Part shown: positions 1 to 8,462 of the stretch, piece after piece
How the letters are laid out: every line of letters begins with the position of its first letter
How positions within the stretch are numbered: the first letter of the stretch is position 1
DNA from: Pseudomonas sp. BGI-2
Lineage (GTDB): Bacteria; Pseudomonadota; Gammaproteobacteria; Pseudomonadales; Pseudomonadaceae
Reading direction: 5' to 3'
NCBI RefSeq assembly: GCF_004310295.1
Contig: NZ_SISB01000021.1
Coordinates: forward strand, 1-64,000
Length of the DNA stretch: 64,000 nucleotides
The notes under the pieces: model-generated
Seen by the model: the letters and a program-made list of their open reading frames with translations, nothing else
Databases searched by the model: none
What the model was told of the DNA's origin: nothing
Translations under genes and position numbers: made by a program

Positions 1-151
1 GCGTAATCATCGAGTGCTGCGCGAGCATATTCGTAGCCCACAGGTGCATGTTCCTTCCTCGCCGACAACTGACTTCCAGCGATATCAGTATGGAAGAGAA
101 AGGAACGGACTACCTATATCGCGAGCAGGCTCACTCCCACAGGGGAATGGG
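1..151. other. Window start with no recognisable gene
   Basis: No convincing coding region was found here. The stretch leads into the repeats that begin at about 152 and itself contains the phrase GCTCACTCCCACAGGGG at about 130-146, which resembles the end of a second Pseudomonas REP type (GCAAGCCAGCTCCCACA). The short open frame in this stretch has no recognisable protein character and runs on through the repeats, so I did not call it. Confidence 0.5.
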
Positions 152-286
152 GTACATCAGCAAGTGACTGGTCGGCTGTCAGGCCGCCATCGCAGGCAAG
201 CCAGCTCCCACAATTGAATCTTGTACATCAGCAAGATATTGGTCGGCTGTCAGGCCGCCTTCGCGGGCAAGCCTCGCGCCTACAGG
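152..286. repeat. Two tandem REP-containing units, period 71 bp
   Basis: GTACATCAGCAAG followed by TGGTCGGCTGTCAGGCCGCC starts at 152 and again at 223. Each copy then runs into a REP core: the first reads TCGCAGGCAAGCCAGCTCCCACA, the second TTCGCGGGCAAGCCTCGCGCCTACAGG. The unit is therefore a direct duplication whose two copies end in different REP subtypes. It lies just upstream of the reductase gene at 375 and probably has no coding role. Confidence 0.8.
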
Positions 287-374
287 TACATCCGGCAATC
301 CGCGGACTCGCACAACAACGGGGAAGAATGTTAGCGTGCTTGGCATTCACCAAGCCCCGACGAGCCCTCCTTCC

Positions 375-1349
375 ATGAAAAAGACCGTCCTCGCCTTCAG
401 CCGCGTCACCCCGGAAATGGTCGAACGCCTCAAGCAAGACTTCGACGTCATCGTCCCCAACCCGAAAAACGGCGACATCAACGCCCAATTCAACGAAGCC
501 CTGCCCCACGCCCACGGCCTGATCGGTGTCGGTCGCAAACTCGGCCGCGCGCAGCTGGAAAACGCCGCCAGACTCGAAGTGGTCTCCAGCGTCTCGGTCG
601 GCTACGACAACTACGACGTCGCTTACTTCAACGAACGCGGGATCATGCTGACCAACACGCCGGATGTCCTCACCGAAAGCACCGCCGACCTGGCCTTCGC
701 CCTGCTCATGAGCAGCGCCCGCCGCGTCGCCGAACTCGATGCCTGGACCAAGGCCGGCCAATGGCAAGCCACCGTCGGCGCCCCGCTGTTCGGCTGCGAT
801 ATACACGGCAAAACCCTGGGCATCGTCGGCATGGGCAACATCGGCGCGGCCATTGCCCGTCGCGGTCGCCTGGGCTTCAACATGCCAGTCATCTACAGCG
901 GCAACAGCCGCAAGACCGGGCTGGAACAAGAACTCGGCGCTCAATTTCGCAGCCTTGACGAACTGCTGGCCGAAGCCGATTTCGTCTGCCTGGTCGTCCC
1001 GCTCAGCGAAAAAACCAGGCACCTGATCAGCCACCGCGAACTGGCACTGATGAAGCCAAGCGCCATCCTGGTCAACATCGCCCGAGGCCCGGTCGTCGAT
1101 GAACCCGCGCTGATCGAAGCGCTGCAAAACAACCGCATTCGCGGCGCCGGGCTGGACGTGTACGAGAAAGAACCATTGGCCGAGTCGCCATTGTTCCAGC
1201 TGAGAAACGCGGTGACATTGCCGCACATCGGCTCCGCCACCCATGAAACCCGCGAGGCCATGGCCAACCGCGCGCTGGCGAACCTGCGCAGCGCGCTGTT
1301 GGGCGAACGGCCGCAGGATCTTGTCAACCCGCAAGTCTGGAAAGGCTAA
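375..1349 (+). CDS. D-2-hydroxyacid dehydrogenase (2-ketogluconate/glyoxylate reductase type)
   Basis: A cytosolic NAD(P)H-dependent reductase of 324 residues, the usual size for the GhrB/TkrA group that reduces glyoxylate, hydroxypyruvate or 2-keto sugar acids. The N-terminal half of the substrate domain starts MKKTVLAFSRV. The nucleotide-binding motif GIVGMGNIG lies at about residues 153-161, and the C-terminal catalytic stretch LPHIGSATHETRE carries the catalytic His. The catalytic Arg is probably in NIARGPVVDE. I chose the ATG at 375 because family members start at this MKKT segment; the frame is open further upstream. It is a single gene preceded by REP repeats. Which 2-oxo acid is preferred cannot be told from the sequence. 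Confidence 0.85.
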   Translation: MKKTVLAFSRVTPEMVERLKQDFDVIVPNPKNGDINAQFNEALPHAHGLIGVGRKLGRAQLENAARLEVVSSVSVGYDNYDVAYFNERGIMLTNTPDVLTESTADLAFALLMSSARRVAELDAWTKAGQWQATVGAPLFGCDIHGKTLGIVGMGNIGAAIARRGRLGFNMPVIYSGNSRKTGLEQELGAQFRSLDELLAEADFVCLVVPLSEKTRHLISHRELALMKPSAILVNIARGPVVDEPALIEALQNNRIRGAGLDVYEKEPLAESPLFQLRNAVTLPHIGSATHETREAMANRALANLRSALLGERPQDLVNPQVWKG

Positions 1350-1490
1350 GCAAAACGGGCAGACACTTATAAAATATCTGCCCGCTTCTTTACACAACTT
1401 GCAATTCAGTCAACCGACGAAAAAAAGTTAAGCACATTAAACTCTCCCTACTTACCCGACCCCGGACTAGGTACACGGAGAACGATCACC

Positions 1491-2000
1491 TTGAACAACT
1501 GCACAACTGAAAAAATCATCAGAATCAGCAAGATTGTACTAATGGCTTATATAAGCTTTTTCGGGCTTTTGGTGATGTTTAGCAACTTCACCGACTACAC
1601 AACAAACTACCAATTTGTCGCCCATATCCTGAGCATGGACACAACCCATAACAGTGAACGAACAAATTACCGAGCTATCACCTCGCCCATGCTGCACCAC
1701 CGGATTTACTGGCTAATTATCACCCTCGAAGTGACCTACACCGTGTATTGCCTGGTAGGCACTTTCCACCTTTTTCAAAAACTGAATGCGTCCGCCCGCG
1801 AGTTTCATGAAGCAAAGAAATTCTCGATAATCGGCTTGCTTATCGGATTGTTCATCTATTACGTTTGTTTGCAGATCGTAGGCGTTGAATGGTTCAACAT
1901 GGATAAATCACAGGCATGGAATGCGAAGGATTGGGCCCGACATATCGTTGACTTTATGTTGCCGTTACTTATGTATATTGCGTTAAGGATCGAGCGCTGA
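1491..2000 (+). CDS. DUF2165-type small integral membrane protein
   Basis: A 169-residue membrane protein with about four hydrophobic segments: near the N-terminus (ISFFGLLVMFSNFTDY), around 75-95 (YWLIITLEVTYTVYCLVG), around 115-135 and at the C-terminus. The overall pattern, including the N-F-TDY loop and the conserved VEWFNMDKSQAWN segment, fits the DUF2165 family of unknown function. The start is a TTG at 1491 preceded by GGAG; no ATG gives a better start. Its base composition is lower in G+C than that of its neighbours. It converges on the EamA gene, with 30 bp between the two stop codons. No biochemical role can be stated. Confidence 0.75.
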   Translation: MNNCTTEKIIRISKIVLMAYISFFGLLVMFSNFTDYTTNYQFVAHILSMDTTHNSERTNYRAITSPMLHHRIYWLIITLEVTYTVYCLVGTFHLFQKLNASAREFHEAKKFSIIGLLIGLFIYYVCLQIVGVEWFNMDKSQAWNAKDWARHIVDFMLPLLMYIALRIER

Positions 2001-2030
2001 ATCGTTTATCGCGCTCGACCGCACGAAATA

Positions 2031-2933
2031 TCAGGCCAAATTGCCAGTTCGCTGCAACGCGCGCGCCCTGGGCTTGCGGAACACCAGCACGTTACCTAGC
2101 ATCACCAACACCAAACCGACCAATGCCGGCGCGGTCCATTGATAACCTTCGGCAAATGCCGAGACATTCAGTGCCACGACCGGGAACAGCACGGTGCAAT
2201 AGGCGGCTCGCTCCGGGCCCATACGCCCGACCAGCGTCAAGTAAGCGGTGAATCCGATAACCGAGCCTGGAATCACCAGGTACAGCAGCGAGCCGATGTA
2301 GCGCGTGTTCCATTCCATGTCGAACGGGACGCCTTTGACCAGGCACCACACCGACAACATCGCGGCGCCGTACGCCATGCCCCAGGCGTTGGTGGTCAGC
2401 GGCTTCAAACCGGCCTTTTGTTGCAGGCTCGAGAGCATGTTGCCGGCCGAGAAACACAAGGTGCCGAGCAACGCCAGGCCCAAGCCGAGCAAGGTTTCCG
2501 GGCTGGCGGTATGACCGGCCAGCTCTGGCCAGAACAACAGACCCAGTCCGAGCAAGCCCAACGCGCCGCCCATCAATACGTTACGGGCGATTTTCTGGCT
2601 GAAGAATACGCGTGCATTGAGCGCGTTCCACAGGGTGGCGGTGGAAAACACCACGGCGACCAGACCGCTGGGAATCCACTGACTGGCTGTCAGGAAACAC
2701 ATGAAGTTGACGCAGAACAGGCACAACCCTTGTGCCAGACAAATCAAATGCCCGCGACGGTTCATCACTTGCAGGCGTCGGCTGAGCAGCAACAGGACGA
2801 ACAGCACCAGCGCAGCCAGGCCGAAGCGATAGACGATCGACACGGGAATGGCCACCACGCCCAGCTGCCATTTCAAGGCAATCCAGGTGGTGCCCCAGAT
2901 CAGCACAGTCAGCAAGTACAACGACAGGTTCAT
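2031..2933 (-). CDS. EamA/DMT-family transporter
   Basis: A 300-residue inner-membrane protein with about ten hydrophobic helices and two EamA repeats, the standard size for drug/metabolite exporters of the RhaT/YdcZ/PecM-like superfamily. The first repeat begins LLTVLIWGTTWIALK, a signature N-terminus, and the second begins at about residue 150. The ATG at 2933 was chosen over an upstream in-frame start because AGGAG precedes it and the first helix follows directly. It is divergent from the AraC-type regulator at 3189, a common arrangement in which the regulator controls the exporter. The substrate is probably a small metabolite or amino acid and cannot be inferred. Confidence 0.85.
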   Translation of the reverse strand: MNLSLYLLTVLIWGTTWIALKWQLGVVAIPVSIVYRFGLAALVLFVLLLLSRRLQVMNRRGHLICLAQGLCLFCVNFMCFLTASQWIPSGLVAVVFSTATLWNALNARVFFSQKIARNVLMGGALGLLGLGLLFWPELAGHTASPETLLGLGLALLGTLCFSAGNMLSSLQQKAGLKPLTTNAWGMAYGAAMLSVWCLVKGVPFDMEWNTRYIGSLLYLVIPGSVIGFTAYLTLVGRMGPERAAYCTVLFPVVALNVSAFAEGYQWTAPALVGLVLVMLGNVLVFRKPRARALQRTGNLA

Positions 2934-3082
2934 GGCTAGGCTCCTCAATAGGAGTTCAGTGTCCTGCGCCAAGGCTTGGCGCACTTGCATAAACTTGCGC
3001 TTTTGTCGCCCGACAGGCTGGCAGGCCAACGCCTACGGAGTAGGATGCAAGGCGTTGGAGAGAAGCGATCATGCCCGCACGA

Positions 3083-3241
3083 GTGTCCTGTCTCTCAAAT
3101 ACGTTCCTCTTGTGACGAGGGGCTGTTGCTGTCAGGCAAGGCGCCGCGACGAGTCATAGCCCGCTATGGCGAAGAGCGGCAACGCAGCATGACGACAACA
3201 GACACCGTCACAAAGGAACAGTATTTGAGAGACAGGACACT
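3083..3241. repeat. 159-bp imperfect palindrome (MITE-like element)
   Basis: The outer arms are a perfect 21-bp inverted repeat, AGTGTCCTGTCTCTCAAATA plus C, at 3083-3103 and its reverse complement at 3221-3241. The match continues imperfectly inward: GTTCCTCTTGTGACG against TGTTCCTTTGTGACG, then a central CATAG-cccg-CTATG. The whole segment would fold into a long hairpin as RNA or single-stranded DNA. Size and terminal symmetry suggest a miniature inverted-repeat element. The terminal CTGTCTCT also occurs in ends of the IS4/IS50 family, which is only suggestive. I see no target-site duplication outside the arms. Confidence 0.7.
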
Positions 3242-4106
3242 TGATACCCTGCAAGTCTTTCAAGCCCTCAACCGCTCGCCCAATGCTCGCCTCGAGCACA
3301 GCGCCGAGCTCGGTGACGGCATGGCTGCAGCCCTGTGGAGCAACCATCACGACGCGCAAGACTACGCGGCGCCGAGCCATCACACGCTGTCGTGCTACAT
3401 CGCCGGTGGCACCGGCACCTTCCGTCGCGACCAGCCCGGCATAAAGGGCGGCCCGGACAAGTTGTGCATTCTGCCGGCAGAGCATCAATCAGGCTGGGTG
3501 ATCAACGGCAACATTCGCCTGGCCCACGTGTATTTCAGCCCCGAACAATTCGCCCTCGGCTGCGTCACGCTGCTGGATCGCGAACCTCGCGAACTGCAAT
3601 TGCGCGAAGCCACCTTTCTTGACGATCCGGCACAAGCCCGACGCTTTCGACAGATGCTCACCCTCAACTGGGACGAACCCGGCGAACGCCTGCTCACCAG
3701 CAGCCTGGCCCATGAAATGCTCAACCACGTGTTGCTCGGCCAGGTCGGCATGCGCGAAGGGTTGAGGCTAAAAGGCGGTTTGGCGGCGCATCAGCGGCGG
3801 CAGTTGGTCGACTTCATCGATAATCAATTGGCCGAGGCCATCAGCCTTGGGCAATTGGCGGCGTTGTGTGCGCTGTCGGAATACCATTTTGCGCGGATGT
3901 TCCGTGAGAGCTTTGGCTTGCCGCCGCATCAGTATGTGTTGGCACGGAGAATGAGCCGGGCGCGGGAGTTGTTGCGTACGACGTCGCAGCCGTTGGGGGA
4001 GATTGCGCTGGCGTGTGGGTTTGCCAGTGCGAGTCATTTCACCAATCGGTTTCGGCAGGTTTTGCGCGGGACGCCTGGCGAGTATCGCCAGGCGTTTTTG
4101 CGCTAA
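3189..4106 (+). CDS. AraC-family transcriptional regulator
   Basis: A DNA-binding regulator of 305 residues. The N-terminal part looks like the cupin-type effector domain, and the C-terminal 100 residues hold the two helix-turn-helix motifs of AraC/XylS proteins (ISLGQLAALCALSEYHFARM, then GEIALACGFASASHFTNRFR, ending with the typical GTPGEYRQ). It is divergent from the EamA exporter and is a plausible regulator of it. The first 17 codons from the ATG at 3189 lie inside the 159-bp palindrome, so the original N-terminus may have been replaced when the element arrived. The frame is open far upstream (to about 2976), so the start remains uncertain. Confidence 0.8.
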   Translation: MTTTDTVTKEQYLRDRTLDTLQVFQALNRSPNARLEHSAELGDGMAAALWSNHHDAQDYAAPSHHTLSCYIAGGTGTFRRDQPGIKGGPDKLCILPAEHQSGWVINGNIRLAHVYFSPEQFALGCVTLLDREPRELQLREATFLDDPAQARRFRQMLTLNWDEPGERLLTSSLAHEMLNHVLLGQVGMREGLRLKGGLAAHQRRQLVDFIDNQLAEAISLGQLAALCALSEYHFARMFRESFGLPPHQYVLARRMSRARELLRTTSQPLGEIALACGFASASHFTNRFRQVLRGTPGEYRQAFLR

Positions 4107-4118
4107 CAAACGACCAGA

Positions 4119-4667
4119 CTATGAATAGGCATTCCATCGCCACATCTCGAGCGAATCAACAAGCGGGCCAACTATATTGACTGTAAGAAATACCGACACA
4201 TAGCCAATACTGGTTTGCTCTGACTCTTCCGGAGACAATTGAAAATCAATCCAACCCCCATGTGAATCAATACTCCCCAACTCCTTACCTGCCTTATCAA
4301 AGTACTTATAGGCCGATACGCTGTTGTGATTGATAGCGTCGACCGCGAAACGAACTCGATTAACCTTTTCACTCTTCAGCGTAATCCTGAGTTCGCCCTT
4401 ATCGCCTTCGGAAAAGTGACTGCCTGAGCAACGTATTGCATTCCCCTCTATCTGCCCTTCAAGGTATTCCCGATCATCGGCGGTTACGCTGGTCGACTTA
4501 AGCACAAATCCGTAACCGCCTTCAGGACTGAGAGCCTCCATCGTTAAGTATTTAAGCTCTAGCTTTGTTGGTAAGCCATCCAATGACGGCCTTACATTAT
4601 TGAAGTCTTCTTTTCCAATAAGATTTAGATAATACTCGCTTCTGTTTTCCCGACTGGCATCCGACAT
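4119..4667 (-). CDS. Hypothetical protein, 182 residues
   Basis: No family recognised. The protein is soluble, acidic and rich in Ser, Glu and Lys, without a signal peptide or membrane segment. It has a beta-rich look in its second half (alternating FQLSPEES, YVSVFLTVNIVG). The ATG at 4667 is preceded by AAGGAGT at good spacing; an upstream in-frame ATG at 4733 has no such site. It stands alone between the AraC regulator, on which it converges, and the siderophore-receptor gene. Its codon use is lower in G+C than its neighbours, which may mean it is a recent arrival. Confidence 0.65.
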   Translation of the reverse strand: MSDASRENRSEYYLNLIGKEDFNNVRPSLDGLPTKLELKYLTMEALSPEGGYGFVLKSTSVTADDREYLEGQIEGNAIRCSGSHFSEGDKGELRITLKSEKVNRVRFAVDAINHNSVSAYKYFDKAGKELGSIDSHGGWIDFQLSPEESEQTSIGYVSVFLTVNIVGPLVDSLEMWRWNAYS

Positions 4668-4835
4668 TTTATTACTCCTTCCCTTATCTAAAAGTAAGCT
4701 GCCAGAAAGAGTAAACAGCGCCCCCCTTCTCACGCAACTGTCATAAATAACAGTTTTTTAGAAGATCTGGATATAATCAAGCATCCGAAATAAGCCTACA
4801 TATACACTCGTTTCAAGTACGGCAACGTAGCTGCG

Positions 4836-7253
4836 TCAGAACTCCAACGTACTCGACAACGAAATCTGCCGCGAATCCCCCATCGACACAAAGAACCGGC
4901 TCGCCGCCGAGGTGTAGTAGGTGCGGTCAAACAGGTTCTTCACGTTGAGCTGAAACTTGACCTTCTGTCCTTCGACCGTCGCGAAGGCATCGGCCACGGT
5001 GTAGCTCGGCAGGTCGAAATCATTCACGGCGTTACCCGCCCGCTCGCCGACATAACGTGCCCCCGCGCCGACGCGCAATTGATCGCCGCCGATGATGGTG
5101 CCGAAGTCGTAGACCGCCGACAGCGAGCCACTGTTCTTCGCGACGTTTTGCAGTTTTTTGCCTTTGTAGTCCGGGTCTTCGGTGACTTCGGCGTCGGTGT
5201 AGGCATAGCTGCCGATCATGCTCCAACGGTCGCTGAGCTGGCCGGTCAAATCCACTTCCAGACCCCGGGAGCGCACTTCGCCGGCGGCGCTGTAAATCGT
5301 CACCGGGCCTTCGGAATTGGCCACCAGCACGTTGCGTTTCATGATGTCGAACAGCGCGACGTTACCGGTCACGCGCCCCGGCATATCGAGCTTGGCGCCG
5401 ATTTCCCAGGACTTGGCTTCTTCCGGTGCAACGCTGCCGTCGAGTACGGTGCTGCTGCCGCTTAGCGGTGCGATGGTCGAGTTGGGTTTGAACGATTCGG
5501 TGTAGCTGCCGTAGAACGACAGCTCATCGGTGAAGCGATAGACCAGACCGGCGCGCGGCACCCACTTCTGGCCGTTGCTGTCGGTGTTGGCCTTGAACGG
5601 CACGCCTTTGCCGGCGTATTGGTCGTATTCCTGGAAGCGTGCGCCCGCGACGAAAATCCATTGATCGGTGAGGTGGATCGAGTCCTGCAGGAAGATCGAA
5701 TCGCTGCGCAGCTCATCGGTCTGCGCGCTGTCTGCCGGGCTGACGGTGGTGCCGGCGACTTCGCGGCCATAGACCGGGTTGACGTAGCTGAAGGTGCTCA
5801 GGCTTTTCTGGCGGATCAGGTCTTCGCGGTAGATCTTGCGGTATTCGTCATCGACGCCGAACACCAGGTCATGTTGCAGGCCCAGCAGGTTGACGTTACC
5901 TTCGAGGCTGGCGGTGGTGAATCGGTCGGTGCTGATGGCGTTCTGGGTGCCGTCCATGCTGCGGGTCAGCGTGCCCCGTCGGGTGTCGATGGCGGTGACG
6001 CGCACTTGACTGGCGTCATAGGTTTCACGGTTCCAGCTGTAACCGAAGTGGGCGTTCCAGTTGTCGTTGAGCTCGTGATCGGCCTCGAAGTGGTACAGGT
6101 CCGAGCGGCCTTCCATGTTGTTGAACGGCTCGTCCAGGCGTTCATTGCGCGAGATGTCCAACGGGTGGTTGGAGCGCGGATCGATGATCGTGCCACGGTC
6201 GAACGGGGTCAGGAATTCGCGGTGTTCATAGGAGAACAACAGCTTGGTGCTTTCGCCGAACCAGGCCAGCGACGGCGCCACCAGCGTCTCGCGGTGGGTG
6301 CCGAAATTGCGCCAGTAATCTTCATCTTCGTGGTCCAGCACCATCCGGTAAGCGAGGCCGGAAGTACCGAGCGCGCCGGTGCTGTCGAGGCCGACGCCGC
6401 TGCCGTTTTTACCGTCGCCGTAGGTCGAACCGCGCAGCGTCAGGGCGTTGTATTGCTCAAGTTCGGGTTTCTTGCTGACCATGTTGACCACGCCGCCCGG
6501 GTCCTGGATGCCGTAAAGCAGCGAGGCCGGGCCCTTGAGCACTTCGACTCGGTCCACGGTCGCATTCATCCCTCGGCCCTGCACGATCGGCATGCCGTCG
6601 CGCATGATCGAGCCGTTACGGTTGTCGCCGAAACCGCGGGTCATCACCGAATCCTGAGTGCTCGCCAGCGTGTTGCCCTGGGTGATGCCGCTGACGTTGG
6701 CCAGCGCGTCATCCAGATTGCGCGGTGCCTGATCGCGAATGACCTGGGCCGGGATGACGTTGACGGTCTGCGGGATTTCCTGGAGCAAGGCCGACGAGCG
6801 CATCACCGAACTGGAGGGTGGCGGCTGATAGCTCATGGATTGATCGGCCACCGAGTTGATGGTGGTCGTGCCAAGATTTAACGTGCCGGCGGTGGGCACC
6901 GGCTCAAGCACCAGGGTGTGGGCGTCGCTACGGCGGAAGGTGAAACCCGAACCGCTGAGCAAACGCTGCAGGGCTTGCTCGGCGCTCAACTGGCCATTGA
7001 TCGCCGGGGCGGTGAGACCGTACGGCGCTTCATCGGTGTAGACCACGCTGATGCCAGTGACCCGACTGAAGTCGCTCAAGGCCTGGGGCAGCGGCTTGGC
7101 AGCGATGGCGAAGCTGAACTGCGTAAGCTGCTGCGTGCCGGCAGCCTCAGCGGCCGATGCGACGTTTGATGGCAGCAACGATAACGCCGACATGCTCAGT
7201 GCAGAAGCACCCAACCACTGTTTGACCGAACCCGACTTTGCCCTGGATTTCAT
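4836..7253 (-). CDS. TonB-dependent siderophore receptor with signalling domain
   Basis: An outer-membrane ferric-siderophore receptor of 805 residues. A signal peptide covers about residues 1-34 (cleavage near ASAAEA). It is followed by a secretin/TonB short N-terminal signalling domain (about 45-115, starting FSFAIAAKPLPQALSDFSR), a plug domain (about 150-270, with RVEVLKGPASLLYGIQDPGG) and a 22-strand barrel ending in a terminal Phe (SSTLEF). The signalling domain means it reports ligand binding to the FecR/sigma pair encoded just upstream. It belongs with FpvA/FiuA/FoxA-type receptors; the actual siderophore cannot be read from the sequence. A 219-bp gap holding a REP pair separates it from fecR, so it probably has its own sigma-dependent promoter. 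Confidence 0.9.
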   Translation of the reverse strand: MKSRAKSGSVKQWLGASALSMSALSLLPSNVASAAEAAGTQQLTQFSFAIAAKPLPQALSDFSRVTGISVVYTDEAPYGLTAPAINGQLSAEQALQRLLSGSGFTFRRSDAHTLVLEPVPTAGTLNLGTTTINSVADQSMSYQPPPSSSVMRSSALLQEIPQTVNVIPAQVIRDQAPRNLDDALANVSGITQGNTLASTQDSVMTRGFGDNRNGSIMRDGMPIVQGRGMNATVDRVEVLKGPASLLYGIQDPGGVVNMVSKKPELEQYNALTLRGSTYGDGKNGSGVGLDSTGALGTSGLAYRMVLDHEDEDYWRNFGTHRETLVAPSLAWFGESTKLLFSYEHREFLTPFDRGTIIDPRSNHPLDISRNERLDEPFNNMEGRSDLYHFEADHELNDNWNAHFGYSWNRETYDASQVRVTAIDTRRGTLTRSMDGTQNAISTDRFTTASLEGNVNLLGLQHDLVFGVDDEYRKIYREDLIRQKSLSTFSYVNPVYGREVAGTTVSPADSAQTDELRSDSIFLQDSIHLTDQWIFVAGARFQEYDQYAGKGVPFKANTDSNGQKWVPRAGLVYRFTDELSFYGSYTESFKPNSTIAPLSGSSTVLDGSVAPEEAKSWEIGAKLDMPGRVTGNVALFDIMKRNVLVANSEGPVTIYSAAGEVRSRGLEVDLTGQLSDRWSMIGSYAYTDAEVTEDPDYKGKKLQNVAKNSGSLSAVYDFGTIIGGDQLRVGAGARYVGERAGNAVNDFDLPSYTVADAFATVEGQKVKFQLNVKNLFDRTYYTSAASRFFVSMGDSRQISLSSTLEF

Positions 7254-7390
7254 TGCTCAATGACCTGTGTAGAACCTACGGGATGCGAATGACTCGCAGT
7301 TTCAGTCACTACACGGATGGGGGTCGGGTTTACCTCACCATAATTTTGAAAATAATTTTTTTGCGGAAGGGATGTGGTGGTTGGACTGAC

Positions 7391-7460
7391 GCCTTCGCGG
7401 GCAAGCTTCGCTCCTACGGGTTTTGCGCGATCCTTGTAGGAGCGAGGCTTGCCCGCGAAG
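7391..7460. repeat. REP pair (REPIN) between fecR and receptor gene
   Basis: Two inverted REP copies, GCCTTCGCGGGCAAGCTTCG and GTAGGAGCGAGGCTTGCCCG, are separated by a short spacer and form a long hairpin. Such pairs are abundant in this Pseudomonas group. Here it sits downstream of fecR and upstream of the receptor gene and could act as an attenuator or mRNA stabiliser. Confidence 0.85.
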
Positions 7461-7472
7461 AGGCTGTTAGCC

Positions 7473-8462
7473 TCACCGCAAAATAATCAGATGCCCCAAA
7501 ACGCTGGTCTGCTCAAACCCCAACACCCCCTGCAACGAACCCAACACCGCCTCTGGATCCTTGCTCGGAAAACTGCCACTCACTCGCCGCGCCGCCAGTT
7601 CATCGTTGAGCAGCACAATCCGCCCCGGGTAATAACGCCCCAAGTCCTGCACCACATCGGCCAGCGTGGCTTTGTAGTAATTGAGCCACCCCTGACGCCA
7701 GGCCAACTGCGCTTCGCTGTCGACCGCATGCAGCTTTTGCGCCGAGCCTTCGCCATACGCCACTTGTTGGCCGGCGGTCAGAATCTGCTGCTCGGCGTGC
7801 TTGTCCGCAGTCACGCCGACCCGCCCAGACAGCACCGTAACCTGCGCGCCATGGGGTTGCAGGCGCACTTCGAACTGCGTGCCCAGCACCCGCGCCTGGC
7901 CCATTTCAGCGTCGACCACCAACGGATCGCCCGTGTGGGTCACGCTGAAAAACCCGGCACCGCGACGCAGCTGAACATGACGCTCACCGCGACTGAAATC
8001 CACGGCGATGGCGCTGTCGGCATCCAGCGTGACTTGCGATTGATCGGCCAGCGTCACGGTGCGAATTTCCCCCGGCGCAGACACATAGTCCGCCCCCAGA
8101 TCATCGACCCAGCGCGTCGGCTGCCAACCCGCGCCGAGGCCGATCATCAGCACCAGACACGCGGCCATGGCCAGCGCACCCGACCAGCGCCGCACACTGG
8201 AGCGTCGGGATTGGTTCATGGCATTGAGGTAACCCTGCAAGGCGAACGCATCTTCATCGGCCAACGTTCGCGCTGGCGCTTCGCTCAATTCCCACAGCAC
8301 TTGCGCCTGGGCGTAAGCCTCGGCATGGGCGGGATCGGCCTGCAACCAGCGACTGAAGGTGAGTTGATCGCCGTTGCTGGGCTGGTCGTGCAACAAGCTC
8401 AGCCAGGCGAGCGCGGCCTGCTCCTGAGCGGGCGTCGGGGTGACGCGGTCGAGTTGATTCAC
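7473..8462 (-). CDS. FecR-family anti-sigma/sigma regulator
   Basis: An inner-membrane regulator of 329 residues that relays the receptor signal to the ECF sigma factor. The N-terminal cytoplasmic part (DUF4880-like, about 1-60, with W-L-ADPAHAEAYAQAQ) binds sigma. One membrane helix lies at about 85-105 (ALAMAACLVLMIGLGAG), followed by the periplasmic FecR domain (VTLADQSQVTLDADSA and following) and a C-terminal region that would contact the receptor signalling domain. It starts with GTG at 8462, overlapping the sigma gene stop by four bases (GTGA), which indicates translational coupling. Confidence 0.9.
   Translation of the reverse strand: MNQLDRVTPTPAQEQAALAWLSLLHDQPSNGDQLTFSRWLQADPAHAEAYAQAQVLWELSEAPARTLADEDAFALQGYLNAMNQSRRSSVRRWSGALAMAACLVLMIGLGAGWQPTRWVDDLGADYVSAPGEIRTVTLADQSQVTLDADSAIAVDFSRGERHVQLRRGAGFFSVTHTGDPLVVDAEMGQARVLGTQFEVRLQPHGAQVTVLSGRVGVTADKHAEQQILTAGQQVAYGEGSAQKLHAVDSEAQLAWRQGWLNYYKATLADVVQDLGRYYPGRIVLLNDELAARRVSGSFPSKDPEAVLGSLQGVLGFEQTSVLGHLIILR

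Noticed and set aside
3083..3241. IS50/Tn5-like identity of the palindrome
   Set aside because: Only CTGTCTCT is shared with those ends; there is no transposase and no target-site duplication, so I only call it MITE-like.
5619..6881. A 420-codon plus-strand frame opposite the siderophore receptor
   Set aside because: It is a shadow of a clear receptor gene; its Val/Ala/Gly/Arg-rich translation has no known pattern.
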